Source of the DNA: Klebsiella pneumoniae
GTDB taxonomy: Bacteria > Pseudomonadota > Gammaproteobacteria > Pseudomonadales > CAMAPQ01
Direction of reading: 5' to 3'
DNA: 57,870 bases
Assembly (NCBI GenBank): GCA_945860125.1
Contig: CAMAPQ010000007.1
Location: 1-57,870, forward strand
Below the pieces are notes generated by a model that saw only the letters and a program-made list of their open reading frames with translations, ran no database searches and had not been told where the DNA came from. The number at the start of each line of letters is the position of its first letter. Position 1 is the stretch's first letter. Made by a program: the position numbers and the translations under genes. Shown piece by piece: positions 37,970 to 46,676 of this stretch.

Positions 37970-39274
37970 ATGTCCTTAATCAGAAAGTTATCAAGTGCGG
38001 ATGTTCAGTTTGACTCTCAGCTAGCGACGCTTTTGCTGGTGCCTGAGTGTTTGGATGAGGGTTTAGATCAGCAGGTTTTGGGTATTATTCGACAGGTAAA
38101 AATACAGGGTGATTCTGCTCTTCTTGAGTTTACGCATCGTTGGGATCACCTTACTGTTTCAGCTGTATCTGAGCTTGAAGTAAGCTCGGAAAGATTAGCG
38201 TTGGCTTTTAATAATTTGCCGTTATTTGAGCGCGAAGCGTTACAGGCGGCGCATCAGCGTATAGAGTTTTACCATCAAAAACAAAAACAAGTGAGCTGGC
38301 GTTTTCGCGATGAGCTCGGTAATGAGCTTGGACAGGAAGTGCGTCCATTGGATCGCGTTGGTATTTATGTTCCAGGTGGCAAAGCCTCTTATCCTTCTTC
38401 TGTTTTAATGAACGCTATTCCTGCCAAAGTAGCGGGCGTGCAGGAGATTATTATGGCTGTGCCGACACCCAGAGGCGAAGTGAATGAGCTTGTTTTAGCG
38501 GCTGCTTTTTTATCTGGTGTAACGCGTGCTTTTTGTATTGGTGGCGCGCAAGCCATTGCCGCTTTGGCATATGGCACACAAACTATTCCTCGTGTGGATA
38601 AAATTGTAGGGCCTGGCAATAAGTATGTGGCAAGTGCAAAAAAGCAGGTGTTTGGCCAAGTCGGTATTGATATGATTGCAGGTCCTTCAGAGATTTTAAT
38701 TTATGGCGATGGTGTAACGCCCGCCGAGTGGATTGCGCTTGATTTATTCGCTCAGGCTGAGCATGACGAAATGGCGCAGTCGTTGTTTATGACAACCAAA
38801 AAAGATTATTTGTTAGAAGTGGAAGCGGCTATTTTGCGTTTAATTGATCAGCAACCAAGAGGGGCCATTATTCGTCAGTCTTTGAAGGATCGCGGCGCAT
38901 TAATGCATATTCAAAGTGAGAGCGAGGCACTTGAGCTAATTAATCGCATTGCGCCTGAACATTTGGAACTTGCTGTAAGTGATCCTGCGCGTTTAGTGCC
39001 GTTTATCAGGCATGCGGGTGCTATTTTTATGGGTTCTTATAGTGCAGAGGCGTTAGGTGATTATTGTGCAGGGCCCAATCACGTTTTACCGACGTCAGGT
39101 ACGGCAAGATTTGCCTCTCCGCTGGGAGTTTATGATTTTCAAAAAAGAAGTTCGATTATTCATTGTTCTGCTCACGGTGCAAGTGAGCTTGCAAAAATTG
39201 CAGGTGTTTTAGCGCGTGGTGAATCACTTAGTGCCCATGCGGAATCTGCCGAGCGTAGAAAAATAAACACATAA
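37970..39274 (+). CDS. hisD: Histidinol dehydrogenase HisD
   Basis: HisD performs the last two oxidations to histidine using NAD and zinc. The 434-residue protein has [40 protein letters not shown] and [30 protein letters not shown] and [14 protein letters not shown] (zinc-binding Gln-Ala-Glu-His) are also present, as is the C-terminal [19 protein letters not shown]. It sits between hisG and hisC. Confidence 0.97.
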   Translation: MSLIRKLSSADVQFDSQLATLLLVPECLDEGLDQQVLGIIRQVKIQGDSALLEFTHRWDHLTVSAVSELEVSSERLALAFNNLPLFEREALQAAHQRIEFYHQKQKQVSWRFRDELGNELGQEVRPLDRVGIYVPGGKASYPSSVLMNAIPAKVAGVQEIIMAVPTPRGEVNELVLAAAFLSGVTRAFCIGGAQAIAALAYGTQTIPRVDKIVGPGNKYVASAKKQVFGQVGIDMIAGPSEILIYGDGVTPAEWIALDLFAQAEHDEMAQSLFMTTKKDYLLEVEAAILRLIDQQPRGAIIRQSLKDRGALMHIQSESEALELINRIAPEHLELAVSDPARLVPFIRHAGAIFMGSYSAEALGDYCAGPNHVLPTSGTARFASPLGVYDFQKRSSIIHCSAHGASELAKIAGVLARGESLSAHAESAERRKINT

Positions 39275-39300
39275 AAAAATAAAAATAGGAGGGGTATCTT

Positions 39301-40404
39301 GTGAAGTATTCGATAGAACAGCTGGTGTCCCCTGCTATTAGTGCGTTGAATGCTTATCATGTGCCGTCTTCTCAGGGCTTTGTTAAGCTAGATGCGATGG
39401 AAAATCCTTATTCTTGGCCTGAAGAAATGAAGGCTGCCTGTATGCAGGCGCTTTCTTCTATTAACGTGGCACGTTACCCTTCGGCGGATTGTCCTGAATT
39501 AATTGAACAGTTGCGAGATGTGTTTTCAGTGCCTGAAGAGAGTGCTGTTTTACTTGGTAATGGTTCAGATGAAATTATTCAAATGCTCGTGATGCTTTTA
39601 AATAAGCAGTTTGGAAGTGTGCTTTCTGTTGAGCCTTCTTTTGTGATGTATCGCGTTATTTGTGAGTGTGTGGGTATTCCTTATTATGGTGTTTCGTTGA
39701 ATGAGGATTTTTCATTAAATATTGATCTGTTCCTCAAAGAAATAGAAGATAAAAAACCTGCGCTTATTTTTCTTGCCGTGCCGAATAATCCTACGGGGAA
39801 TTGTTTTAAAAAAGACGATATAAGAAAAATAATGGATGTTGCGCCAGGCTTAGTTGTAATTGACGAAGCCTATAGTGCTTTTACTGAATCAAACTATTTG
39901 CCTTTCTTAACTGAATATCCTCATTTAATGGTAATGCGCACGCTCTCTAAAATTGGGTTGGCAGGACTACGTTTAGGTTGGATTGCAGGTAGTAAGCCCC
40001 TTATTTCTCAGCTAAATAAAGTGAGACTTCCCTATAATATTAATGCCTATACTCAGCAGGCAGCGTGTTTTGCTTTAGATCATTTTTCTATTCTCTTAAA
40101 ACAGACGCAACAGATTAAAGTTTCGCGCAATATTTTATTTTCTGCGCTGACTTCTTTAAATTCAAATGTGTTGACTGTTTTTCCGAGTGAAGCTAATTTT
40201 TTGTTGGTTAGAACAAATAAATATGATGCAACTGTTATTTTTAATGCATTAAAACAGCACAAAATTTTGATTAAATGTTTGCAGGGTGCCCATCCATTGC
40301 TTTCAAACTGTTTGAGAATAACTGTCGGTACTGAAGAGCAAAATCAAAAGTTAATTGAGGCACTGAGTACAATTTTTTTTGGAATTAATCTATATCCAAA
40401 GTAA
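39301..40404 (+). CDS. hisC: Histidinol-phosphate aminotransferase HisC
   Basis: This 367-residue PLP aminotransferase of the HisC family ends the hisGDC run. It has VKLDAMENPYSWPEEMKAAC, LLGNGSDEIIQMLVMLLNK, LAVPNNPTGNCF, VIDEAYSAFTES and MRTLSKIGLAGLRLGWIAG with the Schiff-base Lys. The start is GTG 39301 with GGAGGGG upstream. The genome also has a HisC-like gene next to tyrA, so this copy is the likelier dedicated histidine enzyme. Its final codons (YPK) and TAA stop lie within repeat B2. Confidence 0.94.
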   Translation: MKYSIEQLVSPAISALNAYHVPSSQGFVKLDAMENPYSWPEEMKAACMQALSSINVARYPSADCPELIEQLRDVFSVPEESAVLLGNGSDEIIQMLVMLLNKQFGSVLSVEPSFVMYRVICECVGIPYYGVSLNEDFSLNIDLFLKEIEDKKPALIFLAVPNNPTGNCFKKDDIRKIMDVAPGLVVIDEAYSAFTESNYLPFLTEYPHLMVMRTLSKIGLAGLRLGWIAGSKPLISQLNKVRLPYNINAYTQQAACFALDHFSILLKQTQQIKVSRNILFSALTSLNSNVLTVFPSEANFLLVRTNKYDATVIFNALKQHKILIKCLQGAHPLLSNCLRITVGTEEQNQKLIEALSTIFFGINLYPK

Positions 40405-40517
40405 TTGGAATTACGGTGAGGCGGCAAGAGCATGAACCCCATGAGCATAGATAAACTATGTGATTGGGGTGAATGAGCACAGCCAACAATGCCGTGGTTT
40501 CAAGTACGAAGGGTATA
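40391..40517. repeat. Dispersed inverted-repeat element, family B, copy 2
   Basis: This copy of about 127 bp is inverted relative to copy 1, bounded by TATATCC (40391) and GGGTATA (40511-40517). Shared blocks include AAAGTAATTGGAATTACGGT, CATGAGCATAGATAAACTAT and the GCCAACAATGCCG near its right end. A spacer near that end is shorter than in copy 1. The left end supplies the hisC stop codon and the right end lies 22 bp before lgt. Confidence 0.9.
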
Positions 40518-40539
40518 TAAATGGAAAGGAAGAGGAAGA

Positions 40540-41337
40540 ATGATTTATTCACCTGATATTGATCCTGTTGCACTCGCGCTTGGGCCATTGAAAATACATT
40601 GGTATGGTCTTGGTTATTTGTTTGGTTTTTTAGCTGCTTGGTGGCTAGGTAAGCGCAGAGCACGGCAAGGATTTTTTGCTATAAAAGAAGAGCAGGTTGA
40701 TGATTTAGTGCTTTATGGCGCGCTCGGTATTATGTTGGGTGGTCGAATAGGGTATGTACTGTTTTATCATTTTGAGTATTTTTTACAAAATCCCCTTTGG
40801 TTATTTAAGGTCAATGAAGGTGGTATGTCATTTCATGGTGGAGCGCTAGGCTATATCATTGCTACCTATTTTTATGCGAAGAAAATAGGTAGCCCTTACG
40901 GTTCTTTGCTTAATTTTGTGGTGTCTGTTTCTCCCATTGGTATTGGTTTGGTACGGTGCACTAACTTTATCAATCAAGAATTATGGGGAAGAGTGACGGA
41001 TGTCCCTTGGGGAATGATTTTTACAAGAGATCCTGAGCAACTCGTGCGTCATCCTTCCCAGCTATATGAAGCATTTTTTGAAGGGGTTGTTCTGTTTTTT
41101 GTAATGCATTACATGACGAGAAAAGCCCAGCCTCCTTATTCTATTGCCGGTGTTTTTCTCGTTCTTTACGGTGTTTTTAGATTTTTCATTGAGTTTTTTC
41201 GCGAGCCTGATCGTCACTTGGGGCTTGAATTGTTTGGCTGGATGACGCGAGGTCAGGAGTTAACCATTCTCGTTATTTTGTTAGGTATGTTTTTTCTTGG
41301 TCTGGCTTATAGGGCAAGAAAGGGAAGTGTTGCTTAA
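40540..41337 (+). CDS. lgt: Phosphatidylglycerol-prolipoprotein diacylglyceryl transferase Lgt
   Basis: Lgt adds the diacylglyceryl group to the lipobox cysteine of prolipoproteins such as the BamE, TatT and metzincin products here. From ATG 40540 (GGAAGAGGAAG upstream) it has 265 residues and about seven membrane helices. The Lgt signature GRIGYVLFYH is followed by GGMSFHGGALG, RCTNFINQELWGRVTDVPWG and RHPSQLYEAFFEG. VFRFFIEFFREPD closes the family core. The start lies just after repeat B2 and it converges with uvrA over a shared hairpin. Confidence 0.97.
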   Translation: MIYSPDIDPVALALGPLKIHWYGLGYLFGFLAAWWLGKRRARQGFFAIKEEQVDDLVLYGALGIMLGGRIGYVLFYHFEYFLQNPLWLFKVNEGGMSFHGGALGYIIATYFYAKKIGSPYGSLLNFVVSVSPIGIGLVRCTNFINQELWGRVTDVPWGMIFTRDPEQLVRHPSQLYEAFFEGVVLFFVMHYMTRKAQPPYSIAGVFLVLYGVFRFFIEFFREPDRHLGLELFGWMTRGQELTILVILLGMFFLGLAYRARKGSVA

Positions 41338-41347
41338 GAGTTTGTAG

Positions 41348-41386
41348 GTAAGAAGTCACGCGCCTTAAAGGTGTGTGACTTCTTAC
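41348..41386. terminator. Probable bidirectional terminator between lgt and uvrA
   Basis: A perfect 12-bp stem, GTAAGAAGTCAC and GTGACTTCTTAC, encloses a 15-bp loop between two convergent genes. Only a short TTTT follows on the plus strand, so efficiency is uncertain, but the position fits termination from both sides. Confidence 0.65.
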
Positions 41387-41405
41387 TTTTGCCTGCTCCC
41401 TCAAG

Positions 41406-44225
41406 TTAAAGCATTGCTTTAAGATACTGTCCTGTAAAGGATTTTTTCTCTTTTGCGACTGTTTCTGGTGTGCCTTGAGCGATAATTTTTCCTCCTTTAT
41501 CACCCCCTTCTGGCCCTAGATCAATAATCCAATCAGCAGTTTTAATAACATCGAGATTATGCTCAATAATCACGACGGTATTGCCTTTGTCCGTTAATTT
41601 ATGGATGATTTCTAGTAGTTTTCTGATGTCCTCAAAATGAAGACCTGTCGTGGGTTCATCAAAAAGATACAGCGTTTTCCCTGTGTCTTTTTTGCTCAAC
41701 TCTTTGGCAAGTTTAATTCTTTGTGCCTCACCGCCGGATAGTGTGGTTGCCGCTTGGCCAAGCTTAATATAGCCAAGGCCTACATCAAACAGTGTTTGTA
41801 GTTTTCTATAAAGAGCAGGTACTGAGGCAAAAAAGTCGAGCCCTTCTTCAACTGTTAGGGCTAAAACATCGGCAATACTTTTTGATTTAAAGTGAATATC
41901 GAGCGTATCTTTATTGTAACGTTTGCCGTGACATTGATCGCAAGTGACATACATATCTGCTAAAAAGTGCATGGCAACTTTAATAAACCCATCGCCTTGA
42001 CATGCTTCGCATCTTCCTCCTTTAACATTAAAACTAAATCTTCCTGCTTTATAGCCACGCGCACGCGCTTCAGGCGACATGGCGAACAGTTCACGAACTG
42101 TCGTGAATAAACCAATATAAGTGGCAGGATTAGAGCGTGGCGTACGTCCAATCGGTGCTTGATCAATGGCAATGACTTTATCTAATTCTTCTAGTCCTGA
42201 TATTTTTTTATACTTAATTTCCGGCAAAAAGATTTGAGATTTATTTAAGAAATGCTCGGCTAGGGGTCGCAACGTATGATTAATTAAGGTTGATTTTCCT
42301 GAGCCTGATACGCCGGTAATACAGGTTAATAAACCAAGTGGAATGTTTAGCGTTACATCATGTAAGTTGTGGCCTGTTGCACCTTCTAAAATAATACTAT
42401 GGCCTTTTTTAGCCTGCCTTTTTATTTTTGGCACTTTAATTTCGAGTGTTTTGGATAAGTATTTACCTGTTAAAGAATCAGGGTGCGTCATGAGGTTTTC
42501 AACTTTCCCAGCAAAAATAATTTCCCCACCATGGATGCCTGCGCCCGGTCCAATATCAATAATAAAGTCAGAGTGTTTAATAAAATCTTCATCATGCTCA
42601 ACAACAATGACGGTGTTACCCAGTTCTTTGAGCTTCATTAAGGATTTAAGTAGGCGTGAATTATCTCTTTGATGTAGGCCAATAGAAGGTTCATCTAGAA
42701 TATATAAAACACCAACTAAGCCTGCCCCAATTTGACTTGCAAGCCTAATTCTTTGTGATTCACCGCCCGATAGCGTATCCGATGAGCGATCAAGCGTAAG
42801 GTATTCAAGCCCAACATCAACGAGAAAAGAAAGACGTTCAATAATTTCATGTGCAATTTTTTCAGTAACGGCGGCTTTATGGCCTATTATTTTTAAGTTT
42901 TTAAAATGATCTAGTGTTTTTATAATGGGAAATTTTACAATTTCAGGTAAAGAAACATCTTGAATAAAGACATTTCTTGCGGATTCATTAAGTCTTTTTC
43001 CTTGGCATTTATCGCAGACTTTATAGCTGATAAATTTTTGTAGATCATCTTTTACTGAGTCAGAATCTGTATTTTGGTAGCGCCGATCGAAGTTATGGAT
43101 AATGCCTTCAAATGAGGATTTATACTTTTTGGCATAACCAAAGCCTGCAGAAGTTTCAAACTTTATTTGCTCTTTACTCCCATAAAGCAGCATATCTTGT
43201 AATGCTTTGGTCAGTTTTGAGAAAGGCGTAGAGAGAGAAAATTTAAAGTGTGCCGCTAGGCTTTCAATTAGATCAAAATAAAATTGATTGTCTTTCGTCC
43301 AGCCTAAAATTGCGCCATTTTCAAGGCTTTTTGTATGGTCAGGAATGATTTTTTTAGGGTCAAAAAAGTGGTGTCTGCCTAATCCATCACAAGTGGGGCA
43401 GGCGCCACTGGGACTATTAAAAGAAAACATTTTAGGTTCAAGTTCTGTAATGCTGTGATTACACTCAGGACACGCAAATTTGCTTGAGAAAAGCATTGAG
43501 TTATTTGTTTCGTCAAGATTAGCCACAATGGCTAAACCATCACTCAATCTTAGCGCTGTTTCGAGTGATTCTGATAAACGAAGTGCCTGCTCTTTTTTGA
43601 CTTTAAAACGATCAATTACAACTTCAATTGTGTTTTTTTTATTTTTATCTAGCTTGGGTAAAGACTCAATTTCATACAGTTCATTGTTAATTCTCAAGCG
43701 TACAAAGCCTTCTCTTTTAATTTGCTCGAATAGCTTTGTATGTTCTCCTTTTTTATTGCGAATGATGGGAGATAAAACCATTATTTTTGTTTCTTCAGGA
43801 ATATTAAAGGTTTGCTCAACCATTTCTTGAATAGTTTGTGCGGTAAGAGGTAGTTGATGTTCAGGACATTTTGGCGTGCCTGTGCGTGCAAATAGCAGCC
43901 TTAAGTAGTCATAAATTTCAGTGACCGTTCCTACAGTCGATCTGGGATTGTGGCTGGATGCTTTTTGTTCAATAGATATGGCAGGCGATAATCCTTCTAT
44001 ATGATCAACATCAGGCTTTTCCATTAGCGATAAGAATTGTCTTGCGTAAGCAGAAAGAGATTCAACATAACGCCTTTGCCCTTCAGCATATAGCGTATCA
44101 AACGCAAGTGAAGACTTCCCCGAGCCTGATAAGCCGGTAATCACAACAAACTGGTCCCTGGGTATTTCAACGCTAATATTTTTTAGGTTATGGGTTCTGG
44201 CGCCCTGCACAATAATGTTTTTCAT
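41406..44225 (-). CDS. uvrA: Excinuclease ABC subunit A
   Basis: UvrA is the damage-recognition ATPase of nucleotide excision repair. The protein of about 939 residues has two ABC modules: Walker [21 protein letters not shown] and [15 protein letters not shown], and two LSGGE signatures ([15 protein letters not shown] and [15 protein letters not shown]). Zinc modules are visible as CPECNHS with CPTCDGLG, and CEACQGDG with [13 protein letters not shown] 44225 is preferred to the upstream frame start because [17 protein letters not shown] is the canonical N-terminus. No LexA-like box is evident in front. Confidence 0.98.
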   Translation of the reverse strand: MKNIIVQGARTHNLKNISVEIPRDQFVVITGLSGSGKSSLAFDTLYAEGQRRYVESLSAYARQFLSLMEKPDVDHIEGLSPAISIEQKASSHNPRSTVGTVTEIYDYLRLLFARTGTPKCPEHQLPLTAQTIQEMVEQTFNIPEETKIMVLSPIIRNKKGEHTKLFEQIKREGFVRLRINNELYEIESLPKLDKNKKNTIEVVIDRFKVKKEQALRLSESLETALRLSDGLAIVANLDETNNSMLFSSKFACPECNHSITELEPKMFSFNSPSGACPTCDGLGRHHFFDPKKIIPDHTKSLENGAILGWTKDNQFYFDLIESLAAHFKFSLSTPFSKLTKALQDMLLYGSKEQIKFETSAGFGYAKKYKSSFEGIIHNFDRRYQNTDSDSVKDDLQKFISYKVCDKCQGKRLNESARNVFIQDVSLPEIVKFPIIKTLDHFKNLKIIGHKAAVTEKIAHEIIERLSFLVDVGLEYLTLDRSSDTLSGGESQRIRLASQIGAGLVGVLYILDEPSIGLHQRDNSRLLKSLMKLKELGNTVIVVEHDEDFIKHSDFIIDIGPGAGIHGGEIIFAGKVENLMTHPDSLTGKYLSKTLEIKVPKIKRQAKKGHSIILEGATGHNLHDVTLNIPLGLLTCITGVSGSGKSTLINHTLRPLAEHFLNKSQIFLPEIKYKKISGLEELDKVIAIDQAPIGRTPRSNPATYIGLFTTVRELFAMSPEARARGYKAGRFSFNVKGGRCEACQGDGFIKVAMHFLADMYVTCDQCHGKRYNKDTLDIHFKSKSIADVLALTVEEGLDFFASVPALYRKLQTLFDVGLGYIKLGQAATTLSGGEAQRIKLAKELSKKDTGKTLYLFDEPTTGLHFEDIRKLLEIIHKLTDKGNTVVIIEHNLDVIKTADWIIDLGPEGGDKGGKIIAQGTPETVAKEKKSFTGQYLKAML

Positions 44226-44253
44226 GTAACCTCTCACGTTAATTTATGTCCAG

Positions 44254-44281
44254 ATCATAAGTGTGTTCAGGAAATTGTCAA
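44254..44281 (-). promoter_or_regulatory. Sigma-70 promoter for uvrA
   Basis: On the minus strand TTGACA (44281-44276) and TATGAT (44259-44254) are 16 bp apart, both at or near consensus. The -10 ends about 28 bp before the uvrA ATG. A CTGT-N8-ACAG SOS box is not apparent over it. Confidence 0.65.
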
Positions 44282-44374
44282 TGAATTAGATGGGGTGATG
44301 TTTACGGCTGTTTTAGTCACAGTTGGTAAATTAACAAAGCTGATTTGTCAACAGAACTTAACAAAATGATATGA

Positions 44375-44427
44375 GTGCAAACTAATTTTTTTAGTATCTT
44401 AAGGAGGTGGCTATAGGTGCAAACTAA
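44375..44427 (+). repeat. Duplicated GTGCAAACTAA upstream of the EF-hand gene
   Basis: The 11-mer GTGCAAACTAA occurs at 44375-44385 and 44417-44427, 42 bp apart. The second copy begins the small leader frame. The spacing is four helical turns, which could suit two binding sites on one face, or a short duplication. Confidence 0.6.
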
Positions 44428-44464
44428 GCCAATTAAAAAACTGAATGATATTAATAGGAGATAA
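44417..44464 (+). CDS. Possible 15-codon leader peptide before the EF-hand gene
   Basis: GTG 44417 follows AAGGAGGT, the strongest Shine-Dalgarno sequence in the vicinity, at 8-9 bases. The frame encodes MQTKPIKKLNDINRR and stops at TAA 44462-44464, whose last base is the first base of the EF-hand ATG (TAATG). This is the geometry of a translationally coupled leader peptide. It is too short to judge by composition. Confidence 0.4.
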   Translation: MQTKPIKKLNDINRR

Positions 44465-44871
44465 TGATGAGTGCAATTACTGATGCCATACTTAAGGCAT
44501 ATGATTCGGATGGGAATACGGCGTCATTTAATAATAGTGAAGCTAATTCATATTTAATAAATCAATATGGGTTAACCAAGAGTGAGGCAAATGTACTCAT
44601 ACAGAAATTTGATACAAGTAAAGATGGCGCTTTGGATCAAACTGAATTTGCTACCATGCAAGCAGAGATAGCTAAAGATCACAATGGTGACGGCAAAATT
44701 ACGGGCGCTGACGCAAAAAAACTTGCGCAAAGCTTGCTGGTTGAGATTACAGGTGATGGAGATTATGTGGCGGGGTCATCAGGATCGTCAGGATCGTCAG
44801 GATCGTCAGGATCGTCAGGTGAAGACGATTTGACTTGGACGCGGGATGATTATTTGCAACAAGGTAGTTAA
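44464..44871 (+). CDS. Small EF-hand calcium-binding protein with a Ser/Gly repeat linker
   Basis: This is a 135-residue, acidic protein. Two canonical calcium loops are visible: DTSKDGALDQTEF at about residues 50-62 and DHNGDGKITGADA at about 73-85, each with the D-x-[ND/S]-x-D-G pattern. An earlier DSDGNTASFNNSEA may be a degenerate third loop. After them comes GSSGSSGSS over residues 104-118, then an acidic tail EDDLTWTRDDYLQQGS. No signal peptide is visible, so it may be cytoplasmic or exported without a Sec leader. AGGAG precedes ATG 44464. A good terminator follows. A specific role is not assigned. Confidence 0.75.
   Translation: MMSAITDAILKAYDSDGNTASFNNSEANSYLINQYGLTKSEANVLIQKFDTSKDGALDQTEFATMQAEIAKDHNGDGKITGADAKKLAQSLLVEITGDGDYVAGSSGSSGSSGSSGSSGEDDLTWTRDDYLQQGS
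44779..44820 (+). repeat. In-frame 9-bp tandem repeat (TCAGGATCG) in the EF-hand gene
   Basis: Four identical copies (44779-44814) and a partial fifth encode a Ser-Gly-Ser repeat. Identical codons show recent expansion. Slippage would change linker length by three residues at a time without breaking the frame. Confidence 0.95.
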
Positions 44872-44921
44872 AAATTAGTCAAGGATCGCCCCTCATAGTG
44901 ATCACTTAATTGGTGTTGTTT

Positions 44922-44960
44922 ACCATCCGACTTTAACTAAATTAAGGTCGGGTGGTTTTC
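44922..44960 (+). terminator. Rho-independent terminator of the EF-hand gene
   Basis: ACCATCCGACTTTAA and TTAAGGTCGGGTGGT pair over 15 positions with two wobble or mismatch positions and a five-base loop, followed by TTTTC. It lies 50 bp after the stop. Confidence 0.8.
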
Positions 44961-45475
44961 TATTGTTCTAGATCTAGTCAGATTACGGTAAAAACAATCG
45001 AAGATTATTCATTGCTTTCAGTTTTTTCTGTTGATATTCCTTCCTATGGCTATTTTTTCATTGAAAAAAATTAATTTTTCTTGGTTAAATAGTCGTGAAA
45101 CTAGTAAGTGCTTGGCGTTAAAAAAGACGAATAATTTTATATTTGATGCTCGTAAATTATCTTTGTAAAAAATCAATCTTTAGGGGATCTAGGGCTTATC
45201 GGTGATACAGAGCATGATCATAATCAACTGATTCAGTTTATTGCTGTGCTTTTCGTGACGGGCTTATTACGCTAGCTTAAAAGAGCTTCTATAATGTCGC
45301 ATATTTTTTGTCATCTGCGATTGCTTCCTGTTTTCTTCTAATTAAAAAATGCTACACTTTTTTCCTTTTGGGTTGTAGAGGCTCATCTTTTCCACTTTTC
45401 TTTTCAATCTTTCATATTTGATATGTTTTTTATTAAATATGCTATTTTTTTAGTTGTTTTCAGGGAAAGTAAAGT
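44961..45475. other. About 500 bp of non-coding, AT-rich DNA
   Basis: No gene of any size is supported. One short open segment near 45182-45276 reads GDLGLIGDTEHDHNQL without a start and could be a decayed coding remnant. The promoter of the MFS gene is presumably near 45400-45460, a T-rich stretch, but no clear hexamer pair was chosen. Confidence 0.4.
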
Positions 45476-46657
45476 ATGTCGTTACGTCTTCGTGCCGTTG
45501 TGTTTCCTTTGGCATTTTTAGTGTCTTTGAGGATGTTTGGGCTGTTTATCGCCATGCCTGTTTTATCTATTTATGGCGCAAAACTTGAGGGGGCGACTAG
45601 CGCCTTGGTTGGTTTATCTATTGGTATTTATGGTCTGGCCCAAATTTGTGCTCAAATTCCCATGGGTTTTTTGGCTGATAAGATAGGTAGAAAGCCTGTT
45701 ATTTATATGGGGCTTAGTCTTTTTACGTTAGGCAGTATTGTTGCTGCGATGTCGGACTCTATCTATGGGGTTTTATTAGGCCGTTTATTGCAAGGTACAG
45801 GCGCTATTTCTGGGGCTGTTCTTGCCCTTATTTCTGATTTAACGCTTGAAGAGCATCGAACTAAATCGATGGCTGTTGTGGGTATGAGTATTGGGCTTTC
45901 GTTTATGTTAGCTTTGTTTGTAGGCCCTTATGTTGCCAATGAATTTGCTTTGCACGGTATCTTTTGGCTTACCAGTATTTTAGCCATACTTGGTATGGCT
46001 GTTTGTAAATGGGTTGTGCCTGATGTTATTAAAGGGGCCTCTAGAAGTGATGCATCACTGAGCGATGCTTTCAAACATATCCTTTCACCTTGGGTTTTTT
46101 CATTGAATTTGAGCGTGCTTTTTTTGCATATGACAATGTCGGCTGTCTTTTTTGTGCTTCCTTTAGTTTTGCTTAATAAGTTATCTATTCCTTTAGCAGG
46201 TCATGGAAAAATTTATCTCGCTTTTATTCTAAGTTCATTTCTTTTAATTGTTCCACTCGTGTTTTATGCTGAGAGAAAACGCAAAATACGTTTTGCTTTG
46301 CTTGGTTCTATTGCTTTAATTATGCTGGGATTGATGGTGTTACAGCGTGGGGATCACTATTTTATGTTCGCCATGGCAGGCGCTTTTCTTTATTTTGCAG
46401 GTTTTAATTCAATGGAATCTTTATTGCCGTCAATGATTAGCAAAGAAGCGCCTGCTGCACTTAAAGGAACCGTTATGGGTGTTTTTTCAACATGCCAGTT
46501 TTTAGGTGCTTTTTTGGGTGGGGTTCTTGCTGGTTGGATTTCTGCGCATTATGGCATAACAGGTGTTTGGTTTTGGTTAAGTATTAGTGCGGCTATTTGG
46601 TTTGCCATTATTTTTGCGCTTTCTTTTTTGGCGCCTAAAAAAGTGATGGTTTCATGA
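45476..46657 (+). CDS. MFS family transporter (drug/proton antiporter type)
   Basis: The 393-residue, 12-helix major facilitator protein has motif A GFLADKIGRKPVIYMG between helices 2 and 3 and LLQGTGAISGAVLALISDLT, like motif B/C of the DHA1 drug-antiporter group. The opening LRMFGLFIAMPVLSIYGAKL resembles YajR, but no C-terminal YAM domain is present. It was probably acquired or kept as an independent unit. AGGGAAAG lies upstream of ATG. The substrate is unknown. It converges on dnaG with only 20 bp between stops. Confidence 0.85.
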   Translation: MSLRLRAVVFPLAFLVSLRMFGLFIAMPVLSIYGAKLEGATSALVGLSIGIYGLAQICAQIPMGFLADKIGRKPVIYMGLSLFTLGSIVAAMSDSIYGVLLGRLLQGTGAISGAVLALISDLTLEEHRTKSMAVVGMSIGLSFMLALFVGPYVANEFALHGIFWLTSILAILGMAVCKWVVPDVIKGASRSDASLSDAFKHILSPWVFSLNLSVLFLHMTMSAVFFVLPLVLLNKLSIPLAGHGKIYLAFILSSFLLIVPLVFYAERKRKIRFALLGSIALIMLGLMVLQRGDHYFMFAMAGAFLYFAGFNSMESLLPSMISKEAPAALKGTVMGVFSTCQFLGAFLGGVLAGWISAHYGITGVWFWLSISAAIWFAIIFALSFLAPKKVMVS

Positions 46658-46676
46658 GTTTTTCTATGCGTACTAA

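Noticed and set aside
44226-44300. LexA/SOS box before uvrA
   Set aside because: No CTGT-N8-ACAG-like sequence overlaps the promoter found there.
45182-45276. Open segment reading GDLGLIGDTEHDHNQL
   Set aside because: No start codon, no family recognised, and stops on both sides; at most a decayed remnant.
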